Shown: positions 47,049 through 59,582 of the stretch, in pieces | Layout: each line of letters opens with the position of its first letter | Numbering within the stretch: the stretch's first letter is position 1 | Source: Stenotrophomonas maltophilia | GTDB lineage: Bacteria; Pseudomonadota; Gammaproteobacteria; Xanthomonadales; Xanthomonadaceae | Length of the DNA stretch: 64,000 nt | Reading direction: 5' to 3' | Assembly: GCF_039555535.1 (NCBI RefSeq) | Contig: NZ_CP154630.1 | Coordinates: 881,001-945,000 of the forward strand | Translations under genes and position numbers: made by a program | The notes under the pieces: generated by a model | Seen by the model: only the letters and a program-made list of their open reading frames with translations | The model's database searches: none | What the model was told of the DNA's origin: nothing

Positions 47049-48896
47049 TCAGCCGCCGCGCGAAGCCTTCTTGCGGTCGCTTTCGGTCAGGAACTTCTTG
47101 CGCAGACGGATCTCCTTCGGGGTGATCTCGACCAGCTCATCGTCTTCGATGAAGTCCAGGGCCTGTTCCAGCGAGTACTTGATCGCCGGGGTCAGCTGGA
47201 TCGCATCGTCCTTGCCCGAAGCGCGCATGTTGGTCAGCGGCTTGGTCTTGATCGCGTTGACGGTCAGGTCGTTGTCCTTGGAGTGGATGCCGACCAGCTG
47301 ACCTTCATACACGTTGTCGCCTTCAGCAGCGAACAGCTTGCCGCGCTCCTGCAGCGGGCCCAGCGAGTAGGCCGGGGTGGTGCCCGGCGCATTGGCGATC
47401 ATCACGCCGTTGATGCGCTTGGCGATCGCGCCCTGTTCCTTCGGACCGTAGTGGTCGAACACGTGGAACAGCAGGCCCGAACCCTGGGTGAGGGTCTTGA
47501 ACTCGTTCTGGAAGCCGATCAGGCCACGGGCCGGGATCGAGTATTCCAGGCGCACGCGGCCCTTGCCGTCCGATTCCATGTTCTTCAGCTGGCCCTTGCG
47601 GGTGCCCAGCTTTTCCATCACGCCGCCCTGGTGGATTTCTTCGATGTCCACCACCAGCTGCTCGATCGGCTCCATCATCTGGCCGTCGATTTCCTTGATG
47701 ATCACTTCCGGGCGCGACACGGCCAGCTCGTAGCCTTCGCGGCGCATGTTCTCGATCAGCACCGACAGGTGCAGTTCGCCACGGCCGGAGACCAGGAACT
47801 TGTCGGCGTCTTCCAGCTGCTCGACCTTCAGGGCCACGTTGTGGACCTTTTCACGATCCAGGCGGTCCTTGATCTGGCGGCTGGTCAGGAACTTGCCACC
47901 GGACAGGTCCTTGTTGCCGGCGAACGGCGAGTTGTTGACCTGGAAGGTCATCGAGATGGTCGGCTCGTCGACGGTCAGCGCCGGCAGCGCTTCCGGGAAG
48001 TCCGGTGCGCAGATGGTGTCGGAGATGGTCAGCTCCTGGATGCCGGAGATGGCCACGATGTCGCCGGCCTCGGCCGAATCCTGCTCGATGCGTTCCAGGC
48101 CCATGAAGCCCAGCACCTGGAGGACCTTGCCGTTGCGCTTCTTGCCTTCACGGTCGATGACCGCGACCTGCATGTTCTTCTTCAGGGTGCCGCGCTGGAT
48201 GCGGCCAATGCCGATCACGCCCACGAAGTTGTTGTAGTCCAGCTGGCTGATGCGCATCTGGAACGGGCCTTCCGGGTCCACTTCCGGACGCGGCGCGTGC
48301 TGCATGATCGCTTCGTACAGCGGGGTCATGTCGCCGTCACGCACGGTGTCTTCCAGGCCGGCATAGCCGTTCAGGCCCGAGGCGTAGACGATCGGGAAGT
48401 CCAGCTGCTCGTTGGTGGCGCCGAGCTTGTCGAACAGGTCGAAGACCTGGTCGATCACCCATTCCGGACGGGCGCCCGGACGGTCGACCTTGTTGACCAC
48501 GACGATCGGCTTGAAGCCCATCGCGAAGGCCTTCTGGGTCACGAAGCGGGTCTGCGGCATCGGGCCGTCCATCGCATCGACCAGGATCAGCACGGTGTCG
48601 ACCATCGACAGCACGCGCTCGACCTCGCCACCGAAGTCGGCGTGGCCGGGGGTGTCGACGATGTTGATCCGGTTCTTGATGCCGGTCTTCTTGTCTTCCC
48701 AGGTGATGGCGGTGTTCTTGGCCAGGATGGTGATGCCGCGTTCCTTTTCCTGGTCGTTGCTGTCCATCACGCGCTCGGCGAGGACGGTACGCTCGGACAG
48801 GGTGCCGGACTGCTTCAGCAGCTGGTCGACCAGGGTGGTCTTGCCATGGTCGACGTGGGCGACGATGGCGATGTTGCGAAGATTTTCGATGGACAT
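47049..48896 (-). CDS. typA: Translational GTPase TypA/BipA
   Basis: The protein has 615 residues. The N-terminal GTPase has G1 [10 protein letters not shown]3 [11 protein letters not shown] and G4 [13 protein letters not shown]-like domains II, III and V follow, then the BipA-specific C-terminal domain ([20 protein letters not shown]). TypA binds the ribosome and helps 50S assembly and growth under cold or stress. The ATG at 48896 matches the family start [25 protein letters not shown] promoter element is located 47 bp upstream. Confidence 0.97.
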   Translation of the reverse strand: MSIENLRNIAIVAHVDHGKTTLVDQLLKQSGTLSERTVLAERVMDSNDQEKERGITILAKNTAITWEDKKTGIKNRINIVDTPGHADFGGEVERVLSMVDTVLILVDAMDGPMPQTRFVTQKAFAMGFKPIVVVNKVDRPGARPEWVIDQVFDLFDKLGATNEQLDFPIVYASGLNGYAGLEDTVRDGDMTPLYEAIMQHAPRPEVDPEGPFQMRISQLDYNNFVGVIGIGRIQRGTLKKNMQVAVIDREGKKRNGKVLQVLGFMGLERIEQDSAEAGDIVAISGIQELTISDTICAPDFPEALPALTVDEPTISMTFQVNNSPFAGNKDLSGGKFLTSRQIKDRLDREKVHNVALKVEQLEDADKFLVSGRGELHLSVLIENMRREGYELAVSRPEVIIKEIDGQMMEPIEQLVVDIEEIHQGGVMEKLGTRKGQLKNMESDGKGRVRLEYSIPARGLIGFQNEFKTLTQGSGLLFHVFDHYGPKEQGAIAKRINGVMIANAPGTTPAYSLGPLQERGKLFAAEGDNVYEGQLVGIHSKDNDLTVNAIKTKPLTNMRASGKDDAIQLTPAIKYSLEQALDFIEDDELVEITPKEIRLRKKFLTESDRKKASRGG

Positions 48897-48943
48897 ACGA
48901 AAGGGGGCCAGTCGGCGCCGGATTTGGAAAAAGAAGTCCAACA

Positions 48944-48972
48944 TTATACGTCGAACTTGACGATTCGCGAAA
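48944..48972 (-). promoter_or_regulatory. Promoter of typA
   Basis: On the minus strand a perfect -10 TATAAT is at 48949-48944. TTCGCG lies 17 bp upstream (48972-48967) and is a poor -35. About 45 nt of leader precede the ATG. Confidence 0.55.
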
Positions 48973-49169
48973 AGGTGGATTTCACGCCTGTCACGGGGCC
49001 CATTCAGCTGGCCATCCGCCGCGCCGGCCGAGGCCGCCAGGACCCCGCTGCGCGGCTCCCCGTCCGTGGGCTGAAGCGGGGCGCTTCACCAATGGTCGAA
49101 GCCGCCGCCGACACGAGGCGGGTGTAAACTAGGTGGCTAGACGCATTCCCCTTTGCATCAAGGATCTTC

Positions 49170-50766
<1,597 letters not shown>

Positions 50767-50781
50767 TACGGGCCTCGGCCG

Positions 50782-50806
50782 GTAGGTACCGACCGTGGGT
50801 CGGTAC
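50782..50806. repeat. SMAG-type hairpin after mdh
   Basis: GTAGGTACCGACC-GTG-GGTCGGTAC: a GTAG-ended hairpin, 15 bp after the mdh stop. Confidence 0.7.
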
Positions 50807-50812
50807 GCAGAA

Positions 50813-50841
50813 GACGGGGAGGCTTCGGCTTCCCCGTTTTC
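50813..50841 (+). terminator. Intrinsic terminator of mdh
   Basis: ACGGGGAGGC-TTCG-GCTTCCCCGT followed by TTTC: a 10-bp stem with a UUCG tetraloop and one G-T pair. Confidence 0.88.
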
Positions 50842-50862
50842 ATTTGGAATTCCTGGAACCGC

Positions 50863-51477
50863 ATGATCCACCTGCACTACATCGACGACGCGCTGCTGGT
50901 AGCTGAAAAGCCCGCCGGCCTGCTGTCCGTGCCTGGCCGCAGCGCCGAGAACCAGGACTGTGTCGTCGCGCGCCTGCAGGCGCTGTATCCGGATGCCTTG
51001 ACCGTGCACCGCCTGGACCAGGTGACCTCCGGGCTGCTGCTGCATGCGCGTGGCAAGGACATGCAGGCGGCGTTGTCGATGCAGTTCGAGCAGCGCCAGG
51101 TTGGCAAGTGCTACGAAGCCGTTCTGCAGGGCCTGCTTGAGGGCGATGCCGGCGAAGTGGACCTGCCATTGATCGTGGACTGGCCGAACCGGCCGAAGCA
51201 GATGATCGACCATGAGCGCGGCAAGCCGGCGCTGACGCGTTGGCGCGTGCTGGCCCGTGATGCTGAAGCGCAGCGCACGCGCGTGGCGCTGGAACCGATC
51301 ACTGGCCGCAGCCATCAGCTGCGCCTGCACATGGCCAGCCTCGGCCATCCCATCGTCGGCGACGTGCTGTATGACGCGGCGCCGGCGCAACGCGTACATC
51401 TGCATGCGCGCGGCCTGCGGTTTACGCATCCGCTGACGGGCGAGGCGCTCGCGTTCGAGTCCGCGGCTCCGTTCTAG
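50863..51477 (+). CDS. RluA-family RNA pseudouridine synthase
   Basis: The protein has 204 residues. The RluA catalytic motif is TVHRLDQVTSG with Asp52 as the catalytic residue, followed by GRSHQLRLHMASLGHPIVGD. There is no S4 domain at the N-terminus, and the size fits RluA (23S 746 and tRNA 32) rather than RluC or RluD. The exact target RNA is not provable here. The MITE-like element copy 2 begins 11 bp after its stop. Confidence 0.9.
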   Translation: MIHLHYIDDALLVAEKPAGLLSVPGRSAENQDCVVARLQALYPDALTVHRLDQVTSGLLLHARGKDMQAALSMQFEQRQVGKCYEAVLQGLLEGDAGEVDLPLIVDWPNRPKQMIDHERGKPALTRWRVLARDAEAQRTRVALEPITGRSHQLRLHMASLGHPIVGDVLYDAAPAQRVHLHARGLRFTHPLTGEALAFESAAPF

Positions 51478-51514
51478 GGGGGGAGGCGGCAGGGCCTGCA
51501 GCCCTGCACCTGCA

Positions 51515-51556
51515 GAATCAACGTCAACATCAACATCAACATCAACATCAACGTCA
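51515..51556. repeat. Hexanucleotide tandem repeat (CAACAT/CAACGT)
   Basis: Six tandem units of ATCAAC with G or A at the last variable base follow the left end of element copy 2. It is a likely variable-number locus. A shorter related tract with GTTGACGTTGATT is at the right end (52008-52020). Confidence 0.8.
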
Positions 51557-51737
51557 AAAGCGGGCTGTCCGTGGGTTGGCGGGGCGGTATGGGTGGGCAG
51601 GACACGCCGTAAACCCATCCATGGGGGCTCGATGGCGCCATCCATGGCGCCAACGGTCCTGCCCACCCACACCGCCCCGCCTCTGACAGATTCCCGCGGC
51701 TGTTGGCAACTGCGGCCGTTGTTCCGCACGGCTGTTG

Positions 51738-51833
51738 GTAGGTGTCGACCTTGGTCGACACGATTTTTCTGTCAGATATCGAATGAGTCATCCACGCATG
51801 GCGTGGATCTACCGTGTCGACCAAGGTCGACAC
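51738..51833. repeat. SMAG-type hairpins in the centre of element copy 2
   Basis: GTAGGTGTCGACCTTGGTCG and its end (51738-51761), then CATCCACGCATGGCGTGGAT and CTAC in the opposite orientation (51789-51812), and GTGTCGACCAAGGTCGACAC (51814-51833). The outer two are inverted copies of each other. Confidence 0.75.
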
Positions 51834-52141
51834 CGACCAGAACAATATGTCGTTCCGACAGGTCGCGGGAAACTGTCGAAGGCGGGGTGGGTCCGGTTGC
51901 GGGAGTGTCCGCGGCATGGATGCCGCGGCCAAGCCCCCAGGGATGGGTTTACGGCGTCTCCCGCAACCGGATCCGCCCCGCCATTCCCCAGTAGCCCAGC
52001 TTTTGACGTTGACGTTGATTCTGCAGGTGCATGGCTGCAAGCCCTGCAGAAGAAAACCCCACCCCCTACCAAGGTAGGGCGGCCCGCACGCCAGCGCCGG
52101 ACTATCCTCGACCCCATGACTTTGTCTGGGAGGGCTGCGTC

Positions 52142-54022
52142 ATGAACTACGAGGAAACCTACCGTCGCTCGATCGACGAGCCGGAGGCCTTCTGGGGCGA
52201 GGAAGCCAAGCGCATCCATTGGCACAAACCGCCGCAGCAGGTGCTCGACTACAGCAACCCGCCATTCCGGCGCTGGTTCGTCGGCGGCGAAACCAATCTC
52301 TGCTACAACGCCGTCGACCGCCACCTGGCCGAGCGCGCTGACCAGCTCGCGCTGGTCGCCGTCTCCACCGAGACCAACAGCACACGCGAGATCACCTATC
52401 GCCAGCTGTACCGCGAAGTGAACGACTTCGCCGCAGTGCTCAAGCACCTCGGTGTCGGCCACGGTGACCGCGTGGTGATCTACATGCCGAACATGGCCGA
52501 AGCCGTGTTCGCGATGCTGGCCTGCGCACGCATCGGTGCGGTGCACTCGGTGGTGTTTGGTGGCTTCGCCGCGCACAACCTGGCGCTGCGCATCGACGAC
52601 GCCAAGCCCAAGCTGCTGATCGCGGCCGATGCCGGCATGCGCGGTGGCAAGCTGATTCCGTACAAGCCGATGGTCGACGCCGCCTGCGCCGAAGCGGCCT
52701 CGCCACCACCGCACGTGCTGATCGTGTCGCGCGGACTGGACGCAGCCGAACCGCGCGTGCCGGGGCGTGACGTGGAGTACGCCACGCTGCGCGCGCAGAT
52801 CGGCGAGGTCGATGTACCGGTGCAGTGGCTGGAAGCGAGCGAGCCGAGCTACCTGCTGTATACCTCCGGCACCACCGGCAAGCCGAAGGGCGTGCAGCGT
52901 GATATCGGTGGCTATGCGGTGGCGATGGCGCAGTCGATGGAAACCGTGTTCGACTGCAAGCCAGGGCAGGTGATGTTTTCCACCTCCGATGTCGGCTGGG
53001 CCGTCGGCCATTCCTACAACGTCTACGGTCCGCTGATTGGTGGCTGCACCTCGCTGCTGTACGAAGGGCTGCCGACCAACCCCGATCCGGGCATCTGGTG
53101 GGCGCTGTGCGAGCAGTACAACGTGCGTACGATGTTCTCTTCGCCTACCGCCGTCCGCGTGCTGAAGAAGCACGACGCGGACTTCATCCACCGGCATGAC
53201 CTGGGCGCACTGAAGTACCTGTTCCTGGCCGGCGAGCCACTGGACGAACCCACCGCGCACTGGATCAGTGAGGCGCTGGGCAAGCCGATCATCGACAACT
53301 ACTGGCAGACCGAAACCGGCTGGCCGGCGCTGACCCTGCTGCCGGGCCTGGAAATGAAGCCGGTGCGCTTCGGTTCGCCCGGTTTCCCCAATCTCGGTTA
53401 CCGGATGAAGGTGATCGACGAGAACACCGGCGAGGAGGTCGCGCCGGGGCAGAAGGGCGTGCTGGTGGTGTCGCCACCGTTGCCGCCGGGTTGCATGAGC
53501 ACCGTGTGGAACGATGACAGCCGCTTCCTGCAGAGCTACTTCAGCCACTTCAAGGAACTGTTGTACAGCTCGCTGGACTGGGCGATCCGCGACGACGATG
53601 GCTACACCTTCATCCTGGGGCGCACTGATGATGTGATCAACGTGGCCGGGCATCGCCTCGGCACGCGTGAGATCGAGGAAGCCATTTCCAGCCATCCGCG
53701 CGTGGCCGAGGCGGCGGTGATCGGGGTCAAGGACGAGTTGAAGGGGCAGGTGCCGCTGGTGTTCGTCACCCTCAAGCAGGGGCTCAACGGTGAGGATCCG
53801 GCGCCGGTGGTGGCGGAGATGATGGCCACGGTGACCACCTCGCTCGGCGCGGTCGCGCGCCCGGCGCATGTGCATGTGGTCAACGCACTGCCCAAGACCC
53901 GGTCGGGCAAGTTGTTGCGGCGCTCGCTGCAGGCGCTGGCCGAGCAGCGTGATCCGGGTGACCTGTCGACGCTGGATGATCCCAGCGCACTGGAGGAGAT
54001 CCGCCGGGCGCTGGGGCGCTGA
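52142..54022 (+). CDS. prpE: Acyl-CoA synthetase, PrpE-like (propionyl-CoA synthetase)
   Basis: The protein has 626 residues and belongs to the AMP-forming acetyl/propionyl-CoA synthetase family. Motifs: YLLYTSGTTGKPKGVQRDIG (P-loop), FSTSDVGWAVGHSYNVYGPL, IDNYWQTETGWP, RTDDVINVAGHRLGTREIEE and the C-terminal PKTRSGKLLRR with the catalytic lysine (SGK). It begins MNYEETYRRSIDEPEAFWGE, the PrpE-type N-terminus. The start ATG 52142 has GGGAGG 8 nt upstream. No methylcitrate cycle genes are adjacent, so the physiological acyl group (propionate or another short chain) is inferred. Confidence 0.88.
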   Translation: MNYEETYRRSIDEPEAFWGEEAKRIHWHKPPQQVLDYSNPPFRRWFVGGETNLCYNAVDRHLAERADQLALVAVSTETNSTREITYRQLYREVNDFAAVLKHLGVGHGDRVVIYMPNMAEAVFAMLACARIGAVHSVVFGGFAAHNLALRIDDAKPKLLIAADAGMRGGKLIPYKPMVDAACAEAASPPPHVLIVSRGLDAAEPRVPGRDVEYATLRAQIGEVDVPVQWLEASEPSYLLYTSGTTGKPKGVQRDIGGYAVAMAQSMETVFDCKPGQVMFSTSDVGWAVGHSYNVYGPLIGGCTSLLYEGLPTNPDPGIWWALCEQYNVRTMFSSPTAVRVLKKHDADFIHRHDLGALKYLFLAGEPLDEPTAHWISEALGKPIIDNYWQTETGWPALTLLPGLEMKPVRFGSPGFPNLGYRMKVIDENTGEEVAPGQKGVLVVSPPLPPGCMSTVWNDDSRFLQSYFSHFKELLYSSLDWAIRDDDGYTFILGRTDDVINVAGHRLGTREIEEAISSHPRVAEAAVIGVKDELKGQVPLVFVTLKQGLNGEDPAPVVAEMMATVTTSLGAVARPAHVHVVNALPKTRSGKLLRRSLQALAEQRDPGDLSTLDDPSALEEIRRALGR

Positions 54023-54031
54023 CCTGCTTCT

Positions 54032-54098
54032 GTAGAGCCGAGCCGATGCTCGGCTCCGCATGCCTCGCCAAAGCAGCCGAGCATCGGCTCGGCTCTAC
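54032..54098. repeat. SMAG dimer (GTAGAGCCGAGC class)
   Basis: GTAGAGCCGAGCCGATGCTC begins 9 bp after the prpE-like stop; the inverted partner ends at 54098 with GCTCGGCTCTAC. Full-length inverted repeat. Confidence 0.88.
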
Positions 54099-54217
54099 AG
54101 AGGAGGGTGTTGCTGCACCGCAGCTTCCTCCCGGCAACCGGTGCGCTAAGCTCGGCCCCAGGGGAGCGCGCCCGCCAGGGCGCGCAGGTGAAGCGCATCA
54201 AGGATTGGGGGGATGCA

Positions 54218-54721
54218 ATGGCATTGCTGCACGCCAAGACGGCTGCTGGCCGTCAGGAAATCGAAGACCGTGGCCGGCGCCTGCCGGCAGCACTGCGCTC
54301 GATCCTGCTGATGGTCGATGGCCATCGCGACGACACCGAACTGCGCGGCCTGTTCGAAGGCCTGCGCGCACCGGCCGATGCACTGGAGCAGCTGGAAGTG
54401 CAGGGCCTGATCGAAGTGATCGGTGGCAATGCCGAGGTGGCACCGGCACGTGGAATCAGCACCGGCCGCGAACAGGATCCGGCGTTGTACCAGCAGTTGT
54501 ACGACGCGATGAGCGAGGCGGTGCGGCGCCATCTCGGCCTGAAGGGCTACTTCATGCAGTTGAAGATTGAACGCTGCGCCGATGCACTGGCGTTGGAACG
54601 CCTGTGCCCGGAGCTGCTGGCCGCGGTGGGGAAGGCGCGCAGCCCGGCGCTGGCGCAGCGCTGGTGGCAGGAAACCCAGGCGGCGGTGGTGAACGCTGGC
54701 AATGAGGTCGTGCAGGCCTGA
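54218..54721 (+). CDS. Hypothetical protein upstream of SUFU gene
   Basis: Not recognised. The 167-residue protein is soluble, without a signal or membrane segment. The first 65 residues (LPAALRSILLMVDGHRDDTE, then LEQLEVQGLIEV) look like a small winged-helix-type module seen at the ends of some signalling proteins. The rest (residues 85-165) is helical with conserved-looking GYFMQLKIERCADALALERL. The ATG at 54218 follows GGGGGGA at a good distance. The next gene starts 46 bp later on the same strand, so the two may be cotranscribed. A SMAG dimer lies 120 bp upstream. Confidence 0.7.
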   Translation: MALLHAKTAAGRQEIEDRGRRLPAALRSILLMVDGHRDDTELRGLFEGLRAPADALEQLEVQGLIEVIGGNAEVAPARGISTGREQDPALYQQLYDAMSEAVRRHLGLKGYFMQLKIERCADALALERLCPELLAAVGKARSPALAQRWWQETQAAVVNAGNEVVQA

Positions 54722-54767
54722 CTCACCGCGTAAAGTGATCGGTTCACTTCCCCACAAGGAGTCCCGC

Positions 54768-55823
54768 GTGCAGGACGACCACGACGACACCGATACCCCC
54801 GGCTGGGACGCGATCAATGCGGCGCTGGCGCCCCTGTATGCCGGGCAGGAGCCGCGTCATTTCGGCACCGCGCTGCCTTACACGCTCGGCGGCCAGGATC
54901 CTCTGGATGGCATCAGCGTGTACTGGGTGGATGCGCCGGTACCGCACTGGCACTACATCACCTACGGCTTCTCCGAGCTTTACACCAAGGAGAGCAGTGA
55001 TGCCGCCGCCAGCGGCTATGGTTTCGAGCTGACCTTCCGCCTCGCTGCCGAAGCCGGTGAACACGCCGGCAGCACGCCGCCGGTGTGGCCGATGAACCTG
55101 CTGCAGAACCTGGCGCGCTACGTGTTTGGCAGCGGCAACGTGTTCGAGGATGGTCACCATCTGAATGCCAACGGCCCGATCGCGCTGGAGACCGATACGC
55201 GCCTGTGCCACTTGGCCTTCATTGCCGATCCGCAGTTGCCTGCGCGCGACACCGCCAATGGCCACCTGCAGTTCCTGCAACTGGTCGGCCTGACCGACGA
55301 AGAGATGGAGGCGGTCAAGCGCTGGTCGACGCGCGGTGTGCTGCAGGCGCTGCAGCCGGCGATGCCGCTGTGGATCAGTGATCTGCACCGTCGCAACCTG
55401 CTGGAGGATCCGGCACTGGCAGCCCAGGTGCAGGCCGGCAGCGAGCGCGAGGGCTCCAGCACCGGCATGCTGTTCATCGAGACGTTGGACTGGAGGCAGG
55501 AGGCCGGCGTCACCACCCTGGTGCTCGGCGCGGGCCAGGTCGCCAGCGTCTGCGAACTGCTGCCGCTGCGCCTGCGCCACGGAAAGTCGCTGGAACTGGC
55601 CAGCCGCGAGCGGCAGTGGGAGTTCATTCCAGCCGGGCGCGGTGACGTGGGCGAAGTGTCGGCCGACAGCGCGCGCTGGGCCCTGGACGAGACGGGGCTG
55701 CAGGCCCTGGCAGGCGTGCGTGCCGAACGTGGCATCTACCCGGTGGCGGGAGCGCTGCGCATCGAAGTAGTGCCAACCTACCTGCGCGACGCCAACGGTG
55801 AAGTGATTCGCCAGATTGGCTGA
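54768..55823 (+). CDS. SUFU (suppressor of fused) domain protein
   Basis: The protein has 351 residues. The SUFU fold is visible from about residue 10: PGWDAINAALAPLYAGQEPR, then DPLDGISVYWVDAPVPHWHY, ITYGFSELYTKES and GYGFELTFRLA. Bacterial SUFU proteins often act as immunity proteins beside toxins, but no toxin gene is seen nearby. The start is GTG at 54768 with AAGGAG at 54756-54761; the longer frame starts inside the previous gene. The second half (residues 200-351) includes a second beta-rich part with MLFIETLDWRQEAGVTTLVL. Function in this host is unknown. Confidence 0.82.
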   Translation: MQDDHDDTDTPGWDAINAALAPLYAGQEPRHFGTALPYTLGGQDPLDGISVYWVDAPVPHWHYITYGFSELYTKESSDAAASGYGFELTFRLAAEAGEHAGSTPPVWPMNLLQNLARYVFGSGNVFEDGHHLNANGPIALETDTRLCHLAFIADPQLPARDTANGHLQFLQLVGLTDEEMEAVKRWSTRGVLQALQPAMPLWISDLHRRNLLEDPALAAQVQAGSEREGSSTGMLFIETLDWRQEAGVTTLVLGAGQVASVCELLPLRLRHGKSLELASRERQWEFIPAGRGDVGEVSADSARWALDETGLQALAGVRAERGIYPVAGALRIEVVPTYLRDANGEVIRQIG

Positions 55824-55842
55824 GTGTGACGATGGAACTGAT

Positions 55843-55935
55843 GGGGTCAGAGCCGCCTGCGGTGCAGGCGGATCCGACCCCGACTCCGAGGGCGATGAGG
55901 TCGGATCCGTTCGCCACGCGAACGGCGTTGACCCC
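55843..55935. repeat. Palindrome pair, GGGGTCNGA family
   Basis: Hairpins at 55843-55881 (inner arm GCCGCCTGC/GCAGGCGG) and 55897-55935 (inner arm CCGTTCGC/GCGAACGG). They lie in the convergent gap between the SUFU gene and the glutathione transferase gene. Confidence 0.8.
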
Positions 55936-55944
55936 AGATAAGCC

Positions 55945-56556
55945 TCAGGCCAGGCCTTCGGCCTTCAGCGCGGCCTGCACACCGGCATCGGCGTCCATGC
56001 GTGCCTTGTAGGCGGCCAGGTTGTCCAGGCCGGACAGGTCGACCTTGGTGCCGGCGGCCCAGCGCAGGGTGATGTAGAAGTACGGGTCTGCGAAACTGCG
56101 GAAGCCGGCCAGCCACGGCTTGTCGGCCAGTTGCTTGTCGGCGGTCTCGAACAGGCCACGCAGGCGCTTGTGTGCGGCGGCGCGGATCGCATCGAACTGG
56201 CTTTCGTCGGCGATGAACTTGCCCGGTGCGAACAGCGGCGAGAAGGCCGGGTGCACGTCGGAATTGACGAAGGCCAGCCAGCGGGTGGCTTCGGCACGCT
56301 GTCGCGGGCTGCCATCACCGCCGAGGCCGGCCTGCGGGCAGGTGTCGGCGATATAGCCCATGATCGCGGCGTTCTGCAGCAGCACGAAGTCGCCATCGAC
56401 CAGCGCGGGCACCGCGCCGGCCGGATTGATCTTGAGGAATTCCGGACCCTTCAGGGTGTCCTTGTTCAGCAGTTCGACCTCGAACGGCTGGCCGGTCCAC
56501 TGCAGGGCGATGTGGTCGGCGGTGGAACAGGCACCGGGCTTGCTGTACAGCTTCAT
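55945..56556 (-). CDS. Glutathione S-transferase
   Basis: The protein has 203 residues. The N-terminal thioredoxin fold starts MKLYSKPGACSTADHIALQW, the beta-class pattern with cysteine at position 10, and has NPAGAVPALVDGD with the cis-proline. The helical C-terminal domain follows. Beta-class enzymes conjugate glutathione and may reduce disulfides. The ATG at 56556 was chosen as the family start. It is followed after a short gap by a palindrome pair. Confidence 0.9.
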   Translation of the reverse strand: MKLYSKPGACSTADHIALQWTGQPFEVELLNKDTLKGPEFLKINPAGAVPALVDGDFVLLQNAAIMGYIADTCPQAGLGGDGSPRQRAEATRWLAFVNSDVHPAFSPLFAPGKFIADESQFDAIRAAAHKRLRGLFETADKQLADKPWLAGFRSFADPYFYITLRWAAGTKVDLSGLDNLAAYKARMDADAGVQAALKAEGLA

Positions 56557-56640
56557 GGGAACTCCAGGTGATGCGGGCGGGAAACGCCCACTATCCCAGA
56601 GCCTGCCGGCGGGCGGCAACGCTGCCGCCAGCACGGATCG

Positions 56641-57099
56641 TTACGACTGCCGCGGCTTGAGGTTCTGCACCTTATAGAAGGTGTGATCGCCGATGGTGGC
56701 CACCTGGTAGGCGTTGCGCCAGTTCGGGCTGGCGATGGACAACGCGGCGAAGTGGCTGGCACCGGGCACGATCTCGCGGCGCTCGCCGGCCGGCAGCGCC
56801 CAGTTGCGCTCGGCGTCGAAGGCCACGTTCATCGCCTCGCTCCAGGCCGCGTCGTTGCCCAACTGGGTGCCGGGGGAGACGATCGTCGGTGCAAACTGCT
56901 TGCGCGCGGTGACCACCTGGCACATCGAGTCGCCCCACAGGCCACTGTCGAGACGGCGCAGGGCGACCTCGGCAACGGCCTGCTGGCCGCGCAGGGTCTG
57001 GTCACGGGCTTCCAGGTAAACGGTGGTGCTCAAACACAATGAATCAGCGGCCGGCTGCGGCAACAACTGCGACAGCCAGAGAATCCAGGCCAGTTTCAT
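56641..57099 (-). CDS. Exported cell wall hydrolase, SleB/CwlJ type
   Basis: The protein has 152 residues with a short signal peptide (MKLAWILWLSQLLPQPAA). The catalytic domain matches the SleB family: LSTTVYLEARDQTLRGQQAV, with the glutamate (YLEAR) expected to act as general acid, and MCQVVTARKQFAPT, then GASHFAAL. In proteobacteria these are putative lytic transglycosylase-like enzymes of unknown role. The ATG at 57099 has AAGGAG a good distance upstream on the minus strand; the longer frame from 57180 is not supported. Confidence 0.82.
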   Translation of the reverse strand: MKLAWILWLSQLLPQPAADSLCLSTTVYLEARDQTLRGQQAVAEVALRRLDSGLWGDSMCQVVTARKQFAPTIVSPGTQLGNDAAWSEAMNVAFDAERNWALPAGERREIVPGASHFAALSIASPNWRNAYQVATIGDHTFYKVQNLKPRQS

Positions 57100-57396
57100 A
57101 TAACTCCTTGCTCCGTATGGGCCGCACTCTCCACTTCCGGTCGCGGGGGCGACAGGACGCGGGGTACGACTTGGCGTCATGGGGAGGCGGCCATCGGGGC
57201 CGCCCCGTGGGCGGCCCCAAAAGAAACGATCAGTACCGATCGAGGGGGCCGCACCGGCTCACCGGAAACTGGCTGGTGAGCGGAAGATGGCGCAAGGTAG
57301 GGGGGGATAGCCGAACGCATCGTGAACCGCTCGGCTTGACATTCAGGTTCAACGGAGGTGACGGAAATCACATTCCGCCCCCCATTCAGGCACTTA
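57100..57396. other. Spacer between fadH and the SleB-type gene
   Basis: No gene was seen in these 297 bp. It holds a strong GC hairpin, GGGGCCGCCC-CGT-GGGCGGCCCC, near 57198-57222. The A run that follows on the plus strand means it is not a standard terminator for either neighbour. Confidence 0.5.

Positions 57397-59582
<2,186 letters not shown>

Larger units (their letters stand above)
51489..52047. mobile_element. MITE-like nested palindromic element, copy 2
   Basis: The 559-bp non-coding element has 40-bp terminal inverted repeats with two mismatches (51489-51528, starting GCAGGGCCTGCAGCCCTGC, and 52008-52047). Next to the left end is a six-base tandem repeat (ATCAAC-type, about 51515-51552). 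Hairpin A spans 51578-51681 with 25-bp arms, and its loop differs from copy 1 by one base. Hairpin B spans 51881-51982. Read on the other strand, hairpin B carries the same CGCCGTAAACCCATCC core as hairpin A, so the element is two diverged inverted copies of one unit. SMAG-type hairpins fill the centre. It lies between the RluA-type gene and the prpE-like gene. Confidence 0.87.

Noticed and set aside
51474..52145. Frames of 130-190 codons in element copy 2
   Set aside because: Products such as runs of Val-Asp repeats come from the hexanucleotide repeat; start sites and domains are absent.
52142..54022. Naming the acyl-CoA synthetase AcsA (acetate)
   Set aside because: The N-terminus and several motifs fit the PrpE group better, and the length (626) is shorter than typical Acs (about 650).
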